Source: Algoriphagus yeomjeoni
GTDB taxonomy: Bacteria > Bacteroidota > Bacteroidia > Cytophagales > Cyclobacteriaceae
Direction: 5' to 3'
Assembly (NCBI RefSeq): GCF_003259505.1
Contig: NZ_QLLK01000006.1
Coordinates: 1-64,000, forward strand
DNA: 64,000 nt
In this document: positions 22,986 to 32,944 of the stretch, one piece after another
How positions within the stretch are numbered: position 1 is the stretch's first letter
Layout: every line of letters starts with the position of its first letter
Notes under the pieces: model-generated
Databases searched by the model: none
Told to the model about the DNA's origin: nothing
The model's input: only the letters and a program-made list of their open reading frames with translations
Translations under genes and position numbers: made by a program

Positions 22986-24329
22986 TTACCCATTAAAAAT
23001 CAACTTAAAAGTTGTCCCTTCACCCTGAGTGGAGCGAACCTGAATGTTGCCTTTGTGACGTCGCATGATCTGTTTGGATAGACTTAAGCCAATTCCAGAA
23101 CCCTTGGATTTGGTAGTGAAGAATGGGATGAAAATTTTGCTCAAAGCTTCTTCTTCGATTCCTTTGCCAGTGTCAGCTACTTCTAAGATAATTTTCCCAG
23201 CCTCATCTATAAATGCCCGAAGGATGATTCGCTTCACTTCAGAATCTTCCACGGCTTGAATCGCATTTTGGGTAAGATTGATAAGCACTTGTTCGATTTG
23301 AGTTTGGTCGCCGAATAGAATGAGTTCCTTCGGACTGATTTCTTTGATAAACTCTACATCCAATGTTTCCAGCTGATGCTGAAGTAAAACTTCCAGTTGA
23401 TCGAAGAGTTTTGCGATAGCAATACTGCTGAACTTCGGCGCAGGGATATGTGCCAAGCTTCTGAAGTCAGATACAAAGCTGATCAGCCCTTGACTACGCT
23501 TTTCTATAGTGCTAATTCCCATCAAATAATCCTCCATATCTGAAGGAGTGATTTGCTCCACATGTTCGATTTTGCTTTCCATTTCTCCTTGGATAGTTCC
23601 TGCCAAAGAAGAAATTGGTGCAATTGAATTCATGATCTCATGAGTCAGGATTTTGACCAGGTTTTGCCAAGCTTCCATCTCTTTTTCCTCCAGCTCAGAT
23701 TGGATATTTTGTAGCGAAACCAATTTGAATTTCTCCCCACGCATCAACAGTTCGATGACATAAACAGAAAGCTGCATGATGCCGTCAGGATGTGCGATCT
23801 TGATCAATTCACTTCCGCCTGTTCGAAGATTATTAATCGCAAGGTGCAATTCTTTATTGATCCCCTCGATTTCCCCGATGTTTTTCAATTCTTCTACATC
23901 GAGAATTCGTTTGGCAGCGGTGTTGACTATTTGAATTCCGCCATTTTCACCAAAAGTGATCAGTCCAATACTCAGGTGTTTGAAGACAGATCTGAAGTAT
24001 TGGTAATTTGCTTCTTTCTCAGCTTGATCTTCTTTAAGCTTTGCGAGAATCGCGTTGAATTCTATATGTAAGTCATCCGTTTCTGTTCCATCAAACTTCA
24101 CAGGATAAAGTTGGGAGTATTTGTCTTGCTTGATGTTATCCAGGAAAACACGCACTTTTTTGAAAGATCCTTCGGAATATCGGAGCAAATAGATAATCTG
24201 AAATACGACCAAAACGAGAAGTAGGGAAATCATAAATACTCCCCAACTATCGATCATAGCGTAGGCAAGAAGAAAAAGAGAAGCTGCTAGAAAGGCGATT
24301 CTCCCAAGTAAGCCAACTTTATAGTCCAT
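22986..24329 (-). CDS. NtrY-like sensor histidine kinase
   Basis: A 447-residue inner-membrane kinase. Two TM helices (about 8-25 and 31-50) are followed by a linker, a PAS-like sensor (about 110-205) and a HisKA box with the phosphoacceptor H230 in LTHEIMNSIAPIS. The HATPase domain has NLTQNAIQAV (N box, about 350), DTGKGI and GSGIGLSLS. It should phosphorylate the adjacent NtrC-like regulator, whose gene overlaps its start by 11 bp. The signal is unknown. There is almost no periplasmic loop, so it probably senses something in or near the membrane or cytoplasm. Confidence 0.92.
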   Translation of the reverse strand: MDYKVGLLGRIAFLAASLFLLAYAMIDSWGVFMISLLLVLVVFQIIYLLRYSEGSFKKVRVFLDNIKQDKYSQLYPVKFDGTETDDLHIEFNAILAKLKEDQAEKEANYQYFRSVFKHLSIGLITFGENGGIQIVNTAAKRILDVEELKNIGEIEGINKELHLAINNLRTGGSELIKIAHPDGIMQLSVYVIELLMRGEKFKLVSLQNIQSELEEKEMEAWQNLVKILTHEIMNSIAPISSLAGTIQGEMESKIEHVEQITPSDMEDYLMGISTIEKRSQGLISFVSDFRSLAHIPAPKFSSIAIAKLFDQLEVLLQHQLETLDVEFIKEISPKELILFGDQTQIEQVLINLTQNAIQAVEDSEVKRIILRAFIDEAGKIILEVADTGKGIEEEALSKIFIPFFTTKSKGSGIGLSLSKQIMRRHKGNIQVRSTQGEGTTFKLIFNG

Positions 24330-25701
24330 ATTTTTCCAGCCTTCTATACAAGGATGCTCTGGTCAGACCAAGCTCCTTAGCTGCTTTAGAAATGTTTCCT
24401 CCGTTTTTATCTATTGCTCGTTGAATGGTAGTTTTCTCCATGTCATCGAGATTCAACGTGACTGAAGTTGGAGCTTTATCTGAAGCTGGCTTTGCGGAAA
24501 GGAAGAAGAAATCTCTTGAATCCAGCATGTCGCCTTCAGCCATAATTATAGCTCTTTCGATAGCATGTTGAAGCTCACGGATGTTTCCCGGCCAAGCATA
24601 ATGCTGTAGCAGATCCAATCCTGCGGAAGTAAATCCTGTAAAGTTTTTACGGTATTTCTGGCTATAGCTTTTCAGAAAGTGATTGGCCAAGATCGGGATG
24701 TCATCCTGGCGCTCACGAAGTGGTGGCAAGAAAATCTCTACTGTGTTAATTCTGTAGAGTAAATCCTGTCGAAATGAATTGTCAGAAATACTATCGTGAA
24801 TCGGCATATTGGTTGCGCAGATCAAACGAATATCCACAGGAAGAGCCTTGTTCGTGCCTATTCTTGTTACTTCTCTACGCTGCAAAACTGTTAGCAATTT
24901 CGATTGTAGAGGTAGTGAAAGATTACCTATTTCATCCAAGAAAAGAGAACCTTTATCGGCAATCTCAAATCTGCCCGCACGATCATCTTTTGCATCTGTG
25001 AAGGCGCCTTTTTTATGTCCAAAAAGCTCGGATTCAAATAGGGATTCGGTGATGGAACCCATATCCACCCCTACAAAAATCTCGTCTTTTCGGAGTGATC
25101 TATCATGAATGGCTCGTGCAATTAATTCTTTACCTGTTCCGTTTTCTCCCAGTATCAAGACATTTGCATCAGTCTGAGCCACTTTATCAATAATCGAAAA
25201 GATATTCTTCATTGAAGCACTTTGACCGATGATGTCCGTGTAAGGCTTCTTCATGTCGCTCTGCATCTGCTTTTGCTTCTTCTGCAGCTTATCTACCTCA
25301 TTGTAGCTTTCTTTCAATCTGATGGCGGCAGATAGTGTAGCGATCAATTTCTCATTTTGCCAAGGCTTCAATATGAAATCTGTAGCACCTTCTTTCAAAG
25401 CTTGCACAGCCATTTCCACATCTCCGAAAGCAGTGATAAGTATTACTACAGCTTTTGGATCGATCTCTTTGATTTGCTTTAACCAGTGAAACCCCTCTTT
25501 ACCTGAAGTCGTATCTTCCCGGAAGTTCATGTCCAGAAGGATTACATCATAGTTATTGTTATTTACCAAAAAAGGAATTCTACGCGGGTCCTTTTCTATC
25601 ATTACTTCTTTCGCGTGCTTTTTCAAAAGCATTTTGGCGGCAAAGAGTAAATCCTCATTATCATCGATGATAAGAATCTTGCCTAAATCTTGAGTTTCCA
25701 T
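24319..25701 (-). CDS. sigma-54-dependent NtrC-family response regulator
   Basis: A 460-residue transcription activator. The receiver (1-120) has acidic D13/D14, phosphoacceptor D57 and K112. The AAA+ domain (about 155-385) has GENGTGKE (Walker A) and the GAFTDAK loop that contacts sigma-54, so it is competent for open-complex formation. A Fis-type helix-turn-helix (about 425-458) ends with SKAAKELGLTRASLYRRLEKYGL. It pairs with the NtrY-like kinase downstream, with which it overlaps by 11 bp. Target promoters could not be found in this window, and no clear -24/-12 element was recognised. Confidence 0.95.
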   Translation of the reverse strand: METQDLGKILIIDDNEDLLFAAKMLLKKHAKEVMIEKDPRRIPFLVNNNNYDVILLDMNFREDTTSGKEGFHWLKQIKEIDPKAVVILITAFGDVEMAVQALKEGATDFILKPWQNEKLIATLSAAIRLKESYNEVDKLQKKQKQMQSDMKKPYTDIIGQSASMKNIFSIIDKVAQTDANVLILGENGTGKELIARAIHDRSLRKDEIFVGVDMGSITESLFESELFGHKKGAFTDAKDDRAGRFEIADKGSLFLDEIGNLSLPLQSKLLTVLQRREVTRIGTNKALPVDIRLICATNMPIHDSISDNSFRQDLLYRINTVEIFLPPLRERQDDIPILANHFLKSYSQKYRKNFTGFTSAGLDLLQHYAWPGNIRELQHAIERAIIMAEGDMLDSRDFFFLSAKPASDKAPTSVTLNLDDMEKTTIQRAIDKNGGNISKAAKELGLTRASLYRRLEKYGL

Positions 25702-25853
25702 GGTTGATTGTTTGATCTTCTTAATAGCAAAATGATGCCAACCCTAATATAAGCGGATTAAGTGGGTTTTTGGAGACGAACTGTCCATTTGTGTACGCTT
25801 TTATGCTGAAATCGGACATTACCCCTACGGTTTTCATCCCTAAGAGATTTTTG

Positions 25854-25861
25854 TACCTTTG
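25854..25861 (+). promoter_or_regulatory. probable -7 box of the FKBP gene
   Basis: TACCTTTG fits TAnnTTTG. It lies 22 bp before the ATG at 25884, giving a leader of about 16 nt. A TTTTC about 18 bp upstream is a weak -33 match. Confidence 0.55.
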
Positions 25862-25883
25862 TACTTTACTAAAACAAAAGACT

Positions 25884-26309
25884 ATGCAAGCTAAAAAAGG
25901 AGATGCAGTTCAAGTGCATTATACCGGTAAATTAGAAGATGGAAGCGTATTTGATACTTCAGCAAATCGTGAGCCTCTAGGATTTACCTTAGGCGATGGA
26001 AATATGATTAAAGGCTTCGATACTGCAGTTGACGGTATGAAGCTAGGAGACAAGGTTACCGTAACGATTCCTGCTGCGGAGGCATACGGTGAGCGAAGAG
26101 ATGATATGATGATCGATGTGCCAATTGCTCAAGTGCCAGCTGATATTAAGCCTGAAATAGGAATGTCACTGACACTTCAGGGCGGTAATGGTCAGCCAAT
26201 GCCAGTAGTAGTTGTGGGCTTGGATGCTGAAAAGATCACATTAGATGCAAATCACCAGCTAGCTGGTAAAGACTTGATCTTTGATATTGAGTTGGTGAAA
26301 GTCAACTAA
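25884..26309 (+). CDS. FKBP-type peptidyl-prolyl isomerase (SlyD-like)
   Basis: A 141-residue cytoplasmic prolyl isomerase and chaperone. The FKBP fold opens with VQVHYTGKLEDGSVFDTS, and then MIKGFDTAVDGMKLGDK; the insert-in-flap region with the chaperone domain is at about 65-120 (AYGERRDDMM). The C-terminus lacks the histidine-rich metal tail of E. coli SlyD. The open frame begins far upstream (25770), but the ATG at 25884 sits right after the -7 box and gives the standard protein. Monocistronic, with promoter at 25854 and a strong terminator. Confidence 0.93.
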   Translation: MQAKKGDAVQVHYTGKLEDGSVFDTSANREPLGFTLGDGNMIKGFDTAVDGMKLGDKVTVTIPAAEAYGERRDDMMIDVPIAQVPADIKPEIGMSLTLQGGNGQPMPVVVVGLDAEKITLDANHQLAGKDLIFDIELVKVN

Positions 26310-26332
26310 TAGCTCTCAATTGATAATGTACC

Positions 26333-26367
26333 AAAGGCCATTTCAGCAATGAAATGGCCTTTTTTTG
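26333..26367 (+). terminator. intrinsic terminator of the FKBP gene
   Basis: AAAGGCCATTTCA (26333-26345) and TGAAATGGCCTTT (26350-26362) are perfect inverted arms with a 4-bp loop, followed by a T run to 26367. Confidence 0.9.
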
Positions 26368-26518
26368 ATTTTTCTTTTAACCGAGCAGGATTTGGGTTTT
26401 TTACAGAGGAAGCGATGTTGTAATGTAGCCCTGCTTCTGTTGCAGCTGGACTTTGATGATTTTTGAAAATGTTGAATTCTGAATATTGAGTAAAGAAAGA
26501 TGGAGTAACAAGACCGCT

Positions 26519-27349
26519 TTACTTCAATACCTTTAACCAATCAGGAGTAGCATATAGAATTACTTTGTCTTTGAAAACGACTGCTAATCTTTCTTGTCCG
26601 ATTTGAAGGTAAATTCCTCCTGGACTTTCCAGTTCAGCTAATGTCTTGGTTTCATTGGAAGTGAGAGATATTGCCACCAGCTTATTATCAGCGATCCAGA
26701 GGAGGTGCTCGTTGTAATAGCAAAGCTTATTGATTCCCTTGATTTGTATTTTTCGCATCAGGTTCCCCTGATTATCGAAGATAAAAACACCCGTTTCCGG
26801 CACATTCATAAACAAGCGATTCTTGAATTCTCTGATTTCAGTGACACTCAAATCGTTTGATTCCAGAATCAAATTAAGAGGCTGAGATTGAATGATCTGA
26901 TTTCTTCTGAAATCCAATAATTTTAAATTCAGATCGGATTCATCCCATACCCAAACCATATTATTGTTTCCCAAAGTCGCTGCTTTCGCCAAGTTTATAT
27001 CTGCTAAGAAGAAGCCTTTTTCTGCCAAAGGATTAAGGAATCTATCCAGGATTCTATACTCTTGCAGATCTGACGAAAAGCTAAAAATGTTCACTGTCCA
27101 TGCAGCTTCCAGTTGATTTAATCGTCCCTGCCTAGCGGGAGAAAATAAGTTCAATTGCTTGCCATCTGCACTGAATAAATAAATGTCTCCTGAGGTAGTG
27201 CTAGCAAATAACTGGTCTTTAGTATCGAAGGAGATCAAGTCTAGATTCTGGAGCGAAATCTCTGCGAGGGGAATTCCTAGTTTTACATCGGTTTGTGCCG
27301 AGGCAAAAAGCGGAACCAAGCCAATGATGAGAAGTATGAAGGCCCTCAT
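26519..27349 (-). CDS. exported propeller-like protein of unknown function
   Basis: A 276-residue protein with a signal peptide (MRAFILLIIGLVPLFASAQ, cut after about 19). The mature chain is a run of four-stranded repeats with turns such as DNQGNL and SADGKQL, characteristic of six- or seven-bladed beta-propellers. No catalytic site is seen. Its start overlaps the end of lpxH by 4 bp (ATGA), so both are translated from one mRNA. A link to lipid A synthesis is possible by context, but not shown. Confidence 0.75.
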   Translation of the reverse strand: MRAFILLIIGLVPLFASAQTDVKLGIPLAEISLQNLDLISFDTKDQLFASTTSGDIYLFSADGKQLNLFSPARQGRLNQLEAAWTVNIFSFSSDLQEYRILDRFLNPLAEKGFFLADINLAKAATLGNNNMVWVWDESDLNLKLLDFRRNQIIQSQPLNLILESNDLSVTEIREFKNRLFMNVPETGVFIFDNQGNLMRKIQIKGINKLCYYNEHLLWIADNKLVAISLTSNETKTLAELESPGGIYLQIGQERLAVVFKDKVILYATPDWLKVLK

Positions 27350-28122
27350 CCTTCGAAGGATGAAAGTTTAACTTCTTTGGCGGCAAAGGAAAGATAGGTG
27401 TTTTGCGTCACCCATTCTCCAAGATTGAAATAGGTGGACTTTGTACCTACTTCGAGCTCAAGTGGTAAGTGTCTATGTCCGAAAATGTAAAAATCATGAT
27501 GCTTCTTTGCCTCAAGTTCCTTGCAGTATGTCCAAAGCCATTCATCTTCGCCAAGAAAGTGATTTTCGTCTTTTTCAGTATTAGAAATACGACTGTGTCC
27601 TGACCAACCTTTAGCAAGTTTGACTCCTAAGTCGGGGTGAAGCCAACGAAATAACCACTGTGCTACCGGGTTTGTGAAGACTTTTTTTATGACTTTATAA
27701 GCCTTATCTCCAGGTCCTAGACCATCTCCATGCCCTACCAATATAGATTTTCCTTCTACCTTCAGTTCAATAGGGTGAGTATAAACAGGGATTCCCATTT
27801 CTTGGGTGAAATAGTCCTTCATCCATAGATCATGATTTCCGGTGAAGAAAATAATAGGAATTCTACGCTCTCTGAGTTGGTGGATTTTTGAAATAAAAGG
27901 AATAAAACCTTTTGGGATTACTTGCCCATACTCAAACCAAAAATCGAAGATATCACCCACTAAAAAGATTGCTGCAGCATCATCCGAAATGGTATCCAAC
28001 CAGCGAATAATGCGTTTTTCACGTACTTTACTTTCAGCATCATTTGGTGCTCCAAGATGAAAATCTGATGCGAAATAGAGTTTTTTTCCATTCAGTGGAA
28101 AATCCAATGGGGGGGATTGCAT
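27346..28122 (-). CDS. lpxH: UDP-2,3-diacylglucosamine diphosphatase (LpxH)
   Basis: A 258-residue calcineurin-type phosphoesterase. Metal-binding motifs occur in order: SDFHLG (D/H near 20-23), GDIFDFW (near 56), GNHDLW (near 95), GHGDG and FGHRHL (near 215). LpxH hydrolyses UDP-2,3-diacylglucosamine to lipid X in Raetz-pathway lipid A synthesis, at the inner membrane. Bacteroidota commonly use this enzyme. A hypothetical propeller protein is translationally coupled downstream. A related YbbF-type UDP-diacylglucosamine hydrolase would share these motifs, but the DFWFEYG phrase fits LpxH. Confidence 0.9.
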   Translation of the reverse strand: MQSPPLDFPLNGKKLYFASDFHLGAPNDAESKVREKRIIRWLDTISDDAAAIFLVGDIFDFWFEYGQVIPKGFIPFISKIHQLRERRIPIIFFTGNHDLWMKDYFTQEMGIPVYTHPIELKVEGKSILVGHGDGLGPGDKAYKVIKKVFTNPVAQWLFRWLHPDLGVKLAKGWSGHSRISNTEKDENHFLGEDEWLWTYCKELEAKKHHDFYIFGHRHLPLELEVGTKSTYFNLGEWVTQNTYLSFAAKEVKLSSFEG

Positions 28123-28151
28123 AACTAAAGATAAACGAGCGGGAACAAAAT

Positions 28152-28177
28152 AAAAAAGCCCCGAATGAATCGGGGCT
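28152..28177 (-). terminator. intrinsic terminator of ftsH
   Basis: AGCCCCGA (28157-28164) and TCGGGGCT (28170-28177) form a GC-rich stem. On minus it ends in a T run (A run 28152-28157). It follows the ftsH stop at 28182 almost immediately. Confidence 0.88.
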
Positions 28178-28181
28178 AATA

Positions 28182-30254
28182 TTATAAAATTCGATTATCA
28201 GAATTCGGCTCCGGTATAGGATCTACTAAAGGATCTGAAGATTCAGACTCGCTCTTCTCGTCTTTCGAGATCAAGTCTGGCTCCTTTGGTACATCTTTCT
28301 TATTCGTGAAGGCCTGATAAGTAGTTTCTTTGTCAAATGGTCTTTTACCAATTAAGCGCTCCAAATCCGCCTGGAATAAAATCTCTTTTTCCAAAAGCTC
28401 TTTTGCCAAAATATCTAATTCCTTGATTCTATGCGTAAGCAGGTCTTTCGTCCTATCATAAGCTGACTGAATCAATTTTCTTACTTCTTCATCGATTACC
28501 TCAGCGGTAGTCTCAGAGTAAGGCTTGGTCATTTTATAGCCATCTCCCTTAGAGTCATAGAAGGAAATGTTTCCAATTTTATCATTCATACCGTAAACTG
28601 ACACGATAGAATATGCCATCTTAGTAACACGCTCCAGATCACTTAAAGCTCCTGTAGAAATTTTCTTAAAGATAATTTCTTCCGCAGCACGACCACCAAG
28701 AGTCATACACATCTCATCCATCAACTGTTCTGTTTGATAAAGAAACTGTTCTTTTGGAAGGTATTGTGCATAACCCAGCGCGGCTACGCCACGAGGAACT
28801 ATACTTACTTTGACCAATGGATCAGCATGCTCCAGAAACCAGCCTGCTACTGCGTGACCTGCTTCGTGGAATGCTACAATTTTTTTCTCTTCTGGAGAGA
28901 TGATCTTATTTTTCTTTTCCAAACCACCAATCACACGATCGACGGCATCTTGGAAATCCTGCATATCTACAGCTGTTTTATTTCTCCTAGCAGCTATTAA
29001 AGCAGCTTCATTACACACGTTGGCTATTTCAGCCCCGGCAAAACCAGGTGTTTGTGCAGCGCATTTTTTCGGATCCACGTCATCAGCCGTTTTGATAGGC
29101 TTCAAGTGTACCTTGAAAATAGCTTCTCTTCCTACGATATCTGGCTTGTCTATAGAAATCTGTCTATCAAAACGACCTGGTCTCAACAATGCACTATCAA
29201 GTACATCAGGTCTGTTGGTTGCTGCCACTACGATTACTCCTGTGTCAGTTCCGAAACCATCCATTTCTACCAAAAGAGAGTTAAGCGTATTCTCTCTTTC
29301 GTCATTAGAGCCTGGCATTTGGCCTTTTCCTCTGGATCTACCAATCGCGTCAATCTCATCAATAAAGATGATACAAGGCGCTTTTTCCTTGGCTTGCTTA
29401 AACAAGTCACGAACTCTGGCAGCACCTACACCTACGAACATCTCCACAAAATCAGACCCTGAAAGCGTAAAGAAAGGAACACCGGCTTCTCCCGCCACGG
29501 CCTTTGCAAGCAAAGTTTTACCAGTACCTGGAGGGCCTACTAGCAAAGCACCTTTAGGGATTTTACCACCTAGTTTGGTGAATTTCCCTGGGTTTTGAAG
29601 GAATTCCACAATTTCCTGAACTTCCTCTTTTGCCTCATCCAGTCCTGCCACATTGTCAAAAGTAATTTTGACTTTGTTTTCAGCGTCGAATAACTGAGCT
29701 TTTGATTTACCTACATTAAAGATTTGTCCGCCTGGTCCTGAAGGTCCTGCCATCCGGCGCATCATAAACCAGAAAAGGACAAATAATAGAATTAAGAATC
29801 CAAAGCTACTGAAGTAGCTTCCCCAGTTTTCTTCAGTTGCAACAGATAGCTCTATGCGGTTTTCCTGCGGAACTTCTTCCTTAAGTGTATCGAAATCCTG
29901 TGCAAATTTGTCTACAGAGGCTACTTCAAATGAATAGTGAGGGCCTTGAGGGTTAAAGAAAGTTGAATTGGACTCCAATTCAGTCTTATACTTATCGGTG
30001 GATAAAGCAGCAGTTTTAAGAGTCACATCTACACGCTCCATGTTTTTGACCATGGTTACTTTAGAGACATCACCAGCTAAATACATGTCCTCAAATCTCT
30101 TTTGAGTTATGTCTACAACTGCATTTCTATTCTGAATCCAAGTAAGACCTAGTAGTACGGCAACCGCAGCGATTATCAGCCAAAGCTGAAAATTGGGTTT
30201 TTGAGGTGTCTTTGGGGTGAATTTTTTGTTTTTATTATTCTTAGTATCGCTCAT
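28182..30254 (-). CDS. ftsH: ATP-dependent zinc metalloprotease FtsH
   Basis: A 690-residue membrane-bound AAA+ protease. Two TM helices (about 25-45 and 148-170) flank a small periplasmic domain. The AAA domain has Walker A GPPGTGKT near 240, Walker [10 protein letters not shown], and the [23 protein letters not shown]. The zinc site HEAGH is near 461, with the protease domain to about 650. The C-tail is acidic and variable. FtsH removes misfolded membrane proteins and tunes envelope enzymes such as LpxC. It is transcribed after rsfS on the same strand, an arrangement frequent in Bacteroidota. Confidence 0.97.
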   Translation of the reverse strand: MSDTKNNKNKKFTPKTPQKPNFQLWLIIAAVAVLLGLTWIQNRNAVVDITQKRFEDMYLAGDVSKVTMVKNMERVDVTLKTAALSTDKYKTELESNSTFFNPQGPHYSFEVASVDKFAQDFDTLKEEVPQENRIELSVATEENWGSYFSSFGFLILLFVLFWFMMRRMAGPSGPGGQIFNVGKSKAQLFDAENKVKITFDNVAGLDEAKEEVQEIVEFLQNPGKFTKLGGKIPKGALLVGPPGTGKTLLAKAVAGEAGVPFFTLSGSDFVEMFVGVGAARVRDLFKQAKEKAPCIIFIDEIDAIGRSRGKGQMPGSNDERENTLNSLLVEMDGFGTDTGVIVVAATNRPDVLDSALLRPGRFDRQISIDKPDIVGREAIFKVHLKPIKTADDVDPKKCAAQTPGFAGAEIANVCNEAALIAARRNKTAVDMQDFQDAVDRVIGGLEKKNKIISPEEKKIVAFHEAGHAVAGWFLEHADPLVKVSIVPRGVAALGYAQYLPKEQFLYQTEQLMDEMCMTLGGRAAEEIIFKKISTGALSDLERVTKMAYSIVSVYGMNDKIGNISFYDSKGDGYKMTKPYSETTAEVIDEEVRKLIQSAYDRTKDLLTHRIKELDILAKELLEKEILFQADLERLIGKRPFDKETTYQAFTNKKDVPKEPDLISKDEKSESESSDPLVDPIPEPNSDNRIL

Positions 30255-30318
30255 TTCTTATAACGGTAATTTCATAAACTTAAGGTAAACGGAGGGTTAA
30301 GCTGAAAGTTTTTGGTAT

Positions 30319-30675
30319 TTATCCAACTCGGGTGACTTTGGCATCCCCCCAAAGGTCTTCTAATCCATAAAATGATCTTTTATCTTTAAGGAAAATATGT
30401 GCCACAACGTTCACATAATCTACTAATATCCACTGACGGCTACTTTTTCCTTCACTTTTCCATGGATTTCCTTGACCAATTTTAAACACTTCCTCTTCAA
30501 TAGAATCCGCTATAGCGTCTAATTGTGAGTCAGAATTTCCTGAGCAAATAACAAAAAAATCAGTCACTGTGTTTTTGATATTTCTTAGATCCATTAAAAC
30601 TATGTCGGAGGCCTTTTTTTCCTCCATTCCTTTAATGATTACTTTGCTCAGCTCTTCTGCTGTCATATTATTCAT
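30319..30675 (-). CDS. rsfS: ribosome silencing factor RsfS
   Basis: A 118-residue protein of the RsfS/Iojap family. The SDIVLMDLRN and DFFVICSGNSDSQLDAIADSIEE segments, and WILVDYVNVVAHIF with a late LEDLWGDA, span the whole domain. RsfS binds ribosomal protein L14 on the 50S subunit and blocks joining with 30S under nutrient stress. It lies 65 bp upstream of ftsH, probably in one operon, and is divergent from birA. Of the two possible ATGs (30675 and 30666), the first is used. Confidence 0.93.
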   Translation of the reverse strand: MNNMTAEELSKVIIKGMEEKKASDIVLMDLRNIKNTVTDFFVICSGNSDSQLDAIADSIEEEVFKIGQGNPWKSEGKSSRQWILVDYVNVVAHIFLKDKRSFYGLEDLWGDAKVTRVG

Positions 30676-30676
30676 T

Positions 30677-30684
30677 TAATTTTG
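30677..30684 (+). promoter_or_regulatory. possible -7 box for birA
   Basis: TAATTTTG fits TAnnTTTG and lies 44 bp before the ATG at 30729. The leader would be about 38 nt. No distinct -33 motif could be fixed, and the box touches the start of rsfS. Confidence 0.4.
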
Positions 30685-30728
30685 CAACGTCGCGTATAAA
30701 ACATCCTTTTTAGACGAATTCAAAATTT

Positions 30729-31487
30729 ATGTATAAAATTCTTGCCAACACGATTTTTTTAGGGAAAGATGTTCATTTCCTGCCAGAGTGTCACTCGACT
30801 AATGACACTGCGCTCAATCTGGTCAGGACGGGTCAGGCAAGGGAAGGCAGCATTATAATATGCAACCACCAGACCAAAGGCAAAGGTCAGCGAGGAAATA
30901 GTTGGAGCTCGCAAGCTGGAAAGAACTTGACATTTTCCTTGATTCTGAGACCTGATTTCATGGATATTTCAGAGCAGTTTTACCTCAATATGGCAGTTTC
31001 AAATAGTATAAAGCAGATGCTTCAAAACTATGTGCCCAATATAGAAGTAAAGTGGCCTAATGATTTGATCGTGCCGGGGTTCGGAAAAATTGGTGGAATT
31101 TTGATTGAAAATACATTTTCAGGTAAAGAGTGGGAATTTGCTGTGGTTGGAATAGGGTTAAATATCAATCAGATAGATTTTCATTCGGCTAGTGCTTCTT
31201 CAATCAAGTCAATCACAGGAAGCGAGATTGCATTAGAAGAATTATTTCGGCTTTTGATTACTCAAATCGAGCAAGGATACATTCAATTGAAGAAAGGAAA
31301 GTGGAAAGAAATCAAAAGTGAATACCTGATGAATCTGTACAGAAAAGAAATTTGGGCCAATTATTCTACAGATGGAGAACAATTCTCAGGAAAAATTGTT
31401 GGAATATCTGCAGATGGAAGATTGGAAATGGAGTTAGAAAACACAGAAATAGCTGTTTTTGGATTGAAAGAGATCTCCTTCCTATAG
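30729..31487 (+). CDS. birA: biotin--[acetyl-CoA-carboxylase] ligase (BirA, group I)
   Basis: A 252-residue enzyme that forms biotinyl-5'-AMP and attaches biotin to carboxyl-carrier proteins. The motif KGKGQRGNSW (about 56-65) is the adenylate-binding GRGRxG-type loop, and KWPNDL (about 114-119) is the family's biotin-site segment. GGILIE follows. No N-terminal winged helix is present, so it is a pure ligase without repressor function. The C-terminal SH3-like part is short. It is divergent from rsfS, as in other Bacteroidota. Confidence 0.94.
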   Translation: MYKILANTIFLGKDVHFLPECHSTNDTALNLVRTGQAREGSIIICNHQTKGKGQRGNSWSSQAGKNLTFSLILRPDFMDISEQFYLNMAVSNSIKQMLQNYVPNIEVKWPNDLIVPGFGKIGGILIENTFSGKEWEFAVVGIGLNINQIDFHSASASSIKSITGSEIALEELFRLLITQIEQGYIQLKKGKWKEIKSEYLMNLYRKEIWANYSTDGEQFSGKIVGISADGRLEMELENTEIAVFGLKEISFL

Positions 31488-31521
31488 CCCCTTAAAATTT
31501 TAGATTCCAAATATTAAGCGG

Positions 31522-31529
31522 TACCTTTG
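31522..31529 (+). promoter_or_regulatory. probable -7 box of ahcY
   Basis: TACCTTTG fits TAnnTTTG. It is followed by a leader of about 35 nt to the ATG at 31571. A TTTAG about 20 bp upstream is a weak -33 candidate. Confidence 0.55.
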
Positions 31530-31570
31530 CGCAGGTTTTAAGTGAAATTAATACGTTAACTATCAATAAT

Positions 31571-32890
31571 ATGTCAGAAATAAAATCTGAAAAATTCATT
31601 CAATACAAGGTAAAAGATATTTCCTTGGCAGAGTATGGAAGAAAAGAAATCAAACTAGCTGAGGCAGAGATGCCAGGTTTGATGGCTTTACGTGAAGAGT
31701 ATGGTGCTTCTCAGCCACTTAAGGGTGCTAGGATTGCAGGTTGTCTTCACATGACGATACAGACTGCTGTATTGATCGAAACTTTGGTTGCGCTTGGAGC
31801 AGAGGTAACTTGGTCTTCTTGTAACATTTTTTCTACTCAAGACCATGCTGCTGCTGCTATCGCTGCTGCTGGTATTTCAGTTTATGCTTGGAAAGGCTTA
31901 AACGAAAAGGATTTTGATTGGTGTATCGAGCAAACTTTGTTTTTCGGAGAAGATCGTCAGCCTTTGAATATGATTTTGGACGATGGTGGGGACTTGACCA
32001 ACATGGTTTTAGATCAGTACCCGGAGTTAGTGACTGGCATCAAGGGTCTTTCGGAAGAAACCACTACTGGTGTTCATAGACTTTACGAAAGAATGAAGAA
32101 AGGTACTCTTCCAATGCCTGCTATCAATGTGAACGATTCTGTTACCAAATCTAAATTTGACAACAAATATGGATGTAAAGAATCATTGGTAGATGCGATC
32201 AGAAGAGCAACTGATGTCATGATGGCGGGCAAAGTAGCTGTTGTAGGTGGATATGGTGATGTTGGAAAAGGCTCCGCTGCTTCCTTGAGAGGCGCTGGTG
32301 CAAGAGTTATTGTTACTGAAATTGATCCAATCTGTGCATTACAAGCTGCAATGGATGGCTACGCAGTTAAGAAAATGACAGATGCAGTAAAAGAGGCTGA
32401 TATAGTAGTGACTGCTACTGGAAACAAAAACATCATTACTGAAGAGCATTTCAGATCGATGAGAGATAAAACCATCGTTTGTAACATCGGTCACTTCGAT
32501 AATGAAATCGATATGGCTTGGTTGAATGGAACTTACGGTGACACTAAAATAGAGATCAAACCACAGGTAGATCTTTACAATGTAGATGGAAATGAAATTA
32601 TTGTACTAGCTGAAGGTCGTTTAGTGAACTTGGGTTGTGCAACTGGTCACCCATCTTTCGTGATGTCAAACTCCTTTACTAATCAAGTGTTAGCTCAACT
32701 TGAACTTTGGAATAATACAGATGACTACCAGCCTGGAGTTTATGTATTGCCAAAGCATTTAGATGAAAAAGTTGCGGCTTTACACCTCGCTAAATTGGGT
32801 GTTGAATTAGAAGTTCTTTCTCAGGATCAAGCAGAATATATTGGAGTTACCGTTGAAGGTCCATTTAAGCCTGATTACTATAGATATTAA
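31571..32890 (+). CDS. ahcY: adenosylhomocysteinase
   Basis: A 439-residue tetrameric, NAD-bound enzyme that splits S-adenosylhomocysteine into homocysteine and adenosine, relieving inhibition of methyltransferases. The NAD site is [11 protein letters not shown] (about 226-236). [13 protein letters not shown] holds catalytic Lys and Asp residues (about 192-204). HMTIQT near 60 and the C-terminal KPDYYRY complete the signature and NAD cap. Length equals the family standard. A promoter box lies upstream and a terminator downstream, so it is monocistronic. Confidence 0.97.
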   Translation: MSEIKSEKFIQYKVKDISLAEYGRKEIKLAEAEMPGLMALREEYGASQPLKGARIAGCLHMTIQTAVLIETLVALGAEVTWSSCNIFSTQDHAAAAIAAAGISVYAWKGLNEKDFDWCIEQTLFFGEDRQPLNMILDDGGDLTNMVLDQYPELVTGIKGLSEETTTGVHRLYERMKKGTLPMPAINVNDSVTKSKFDNKYGCKESLVDAIRRATDVMMAGKVAVVGGYGDVGKGSAASLRGAGARVIVTEIDPICALQAAMDGYAVKKMTDAVKEADIVVTATGNKNIITEEHFRSMRDKTIVCNIGHFDNEIDMAWLNGTYGDTKIEIKPQVDLYNVDGNEIIVLAEGRLVNLGCATGHPSFVMSNSFTNQVLAQLELWNNTDDYQPGVYVLPKHLDEKVAALHLAKLGVELEVLSQDQAEYIGVTVEGPFKPDYYRY

Positions 32891-32912
32891 TAGACTAATA
32901 GGTCAAAATGAA

Positions 32913-32940
32913 AGCCCTGATGAAAATCGGGGTTTTTTTT
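32913..32940 (+). terminator. intrinsic terminator of ahcY
   Basis: GCCCTGAT and ATCGGGG pair around GAAA, followed by eight T to 32940. It also separates the convergent lipoprotein gene that ends at 32945. Confidence 0.85.
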
Positions 32941-32944
32941 GTGA

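Noticed and set aside
28900..29598. 232-residue open frame on plus inside ftsH
   Set aside because: It is antisense to a highly conserved gene, is rich in P, S and A without a domain, and follows from codon use of ftsH.
31488..31570. Possible SAH riboswitch before ahcY
   Set aside because: The leader after the -7 box is only about 35 nt and shows no stem set; too short for a riboswitch.
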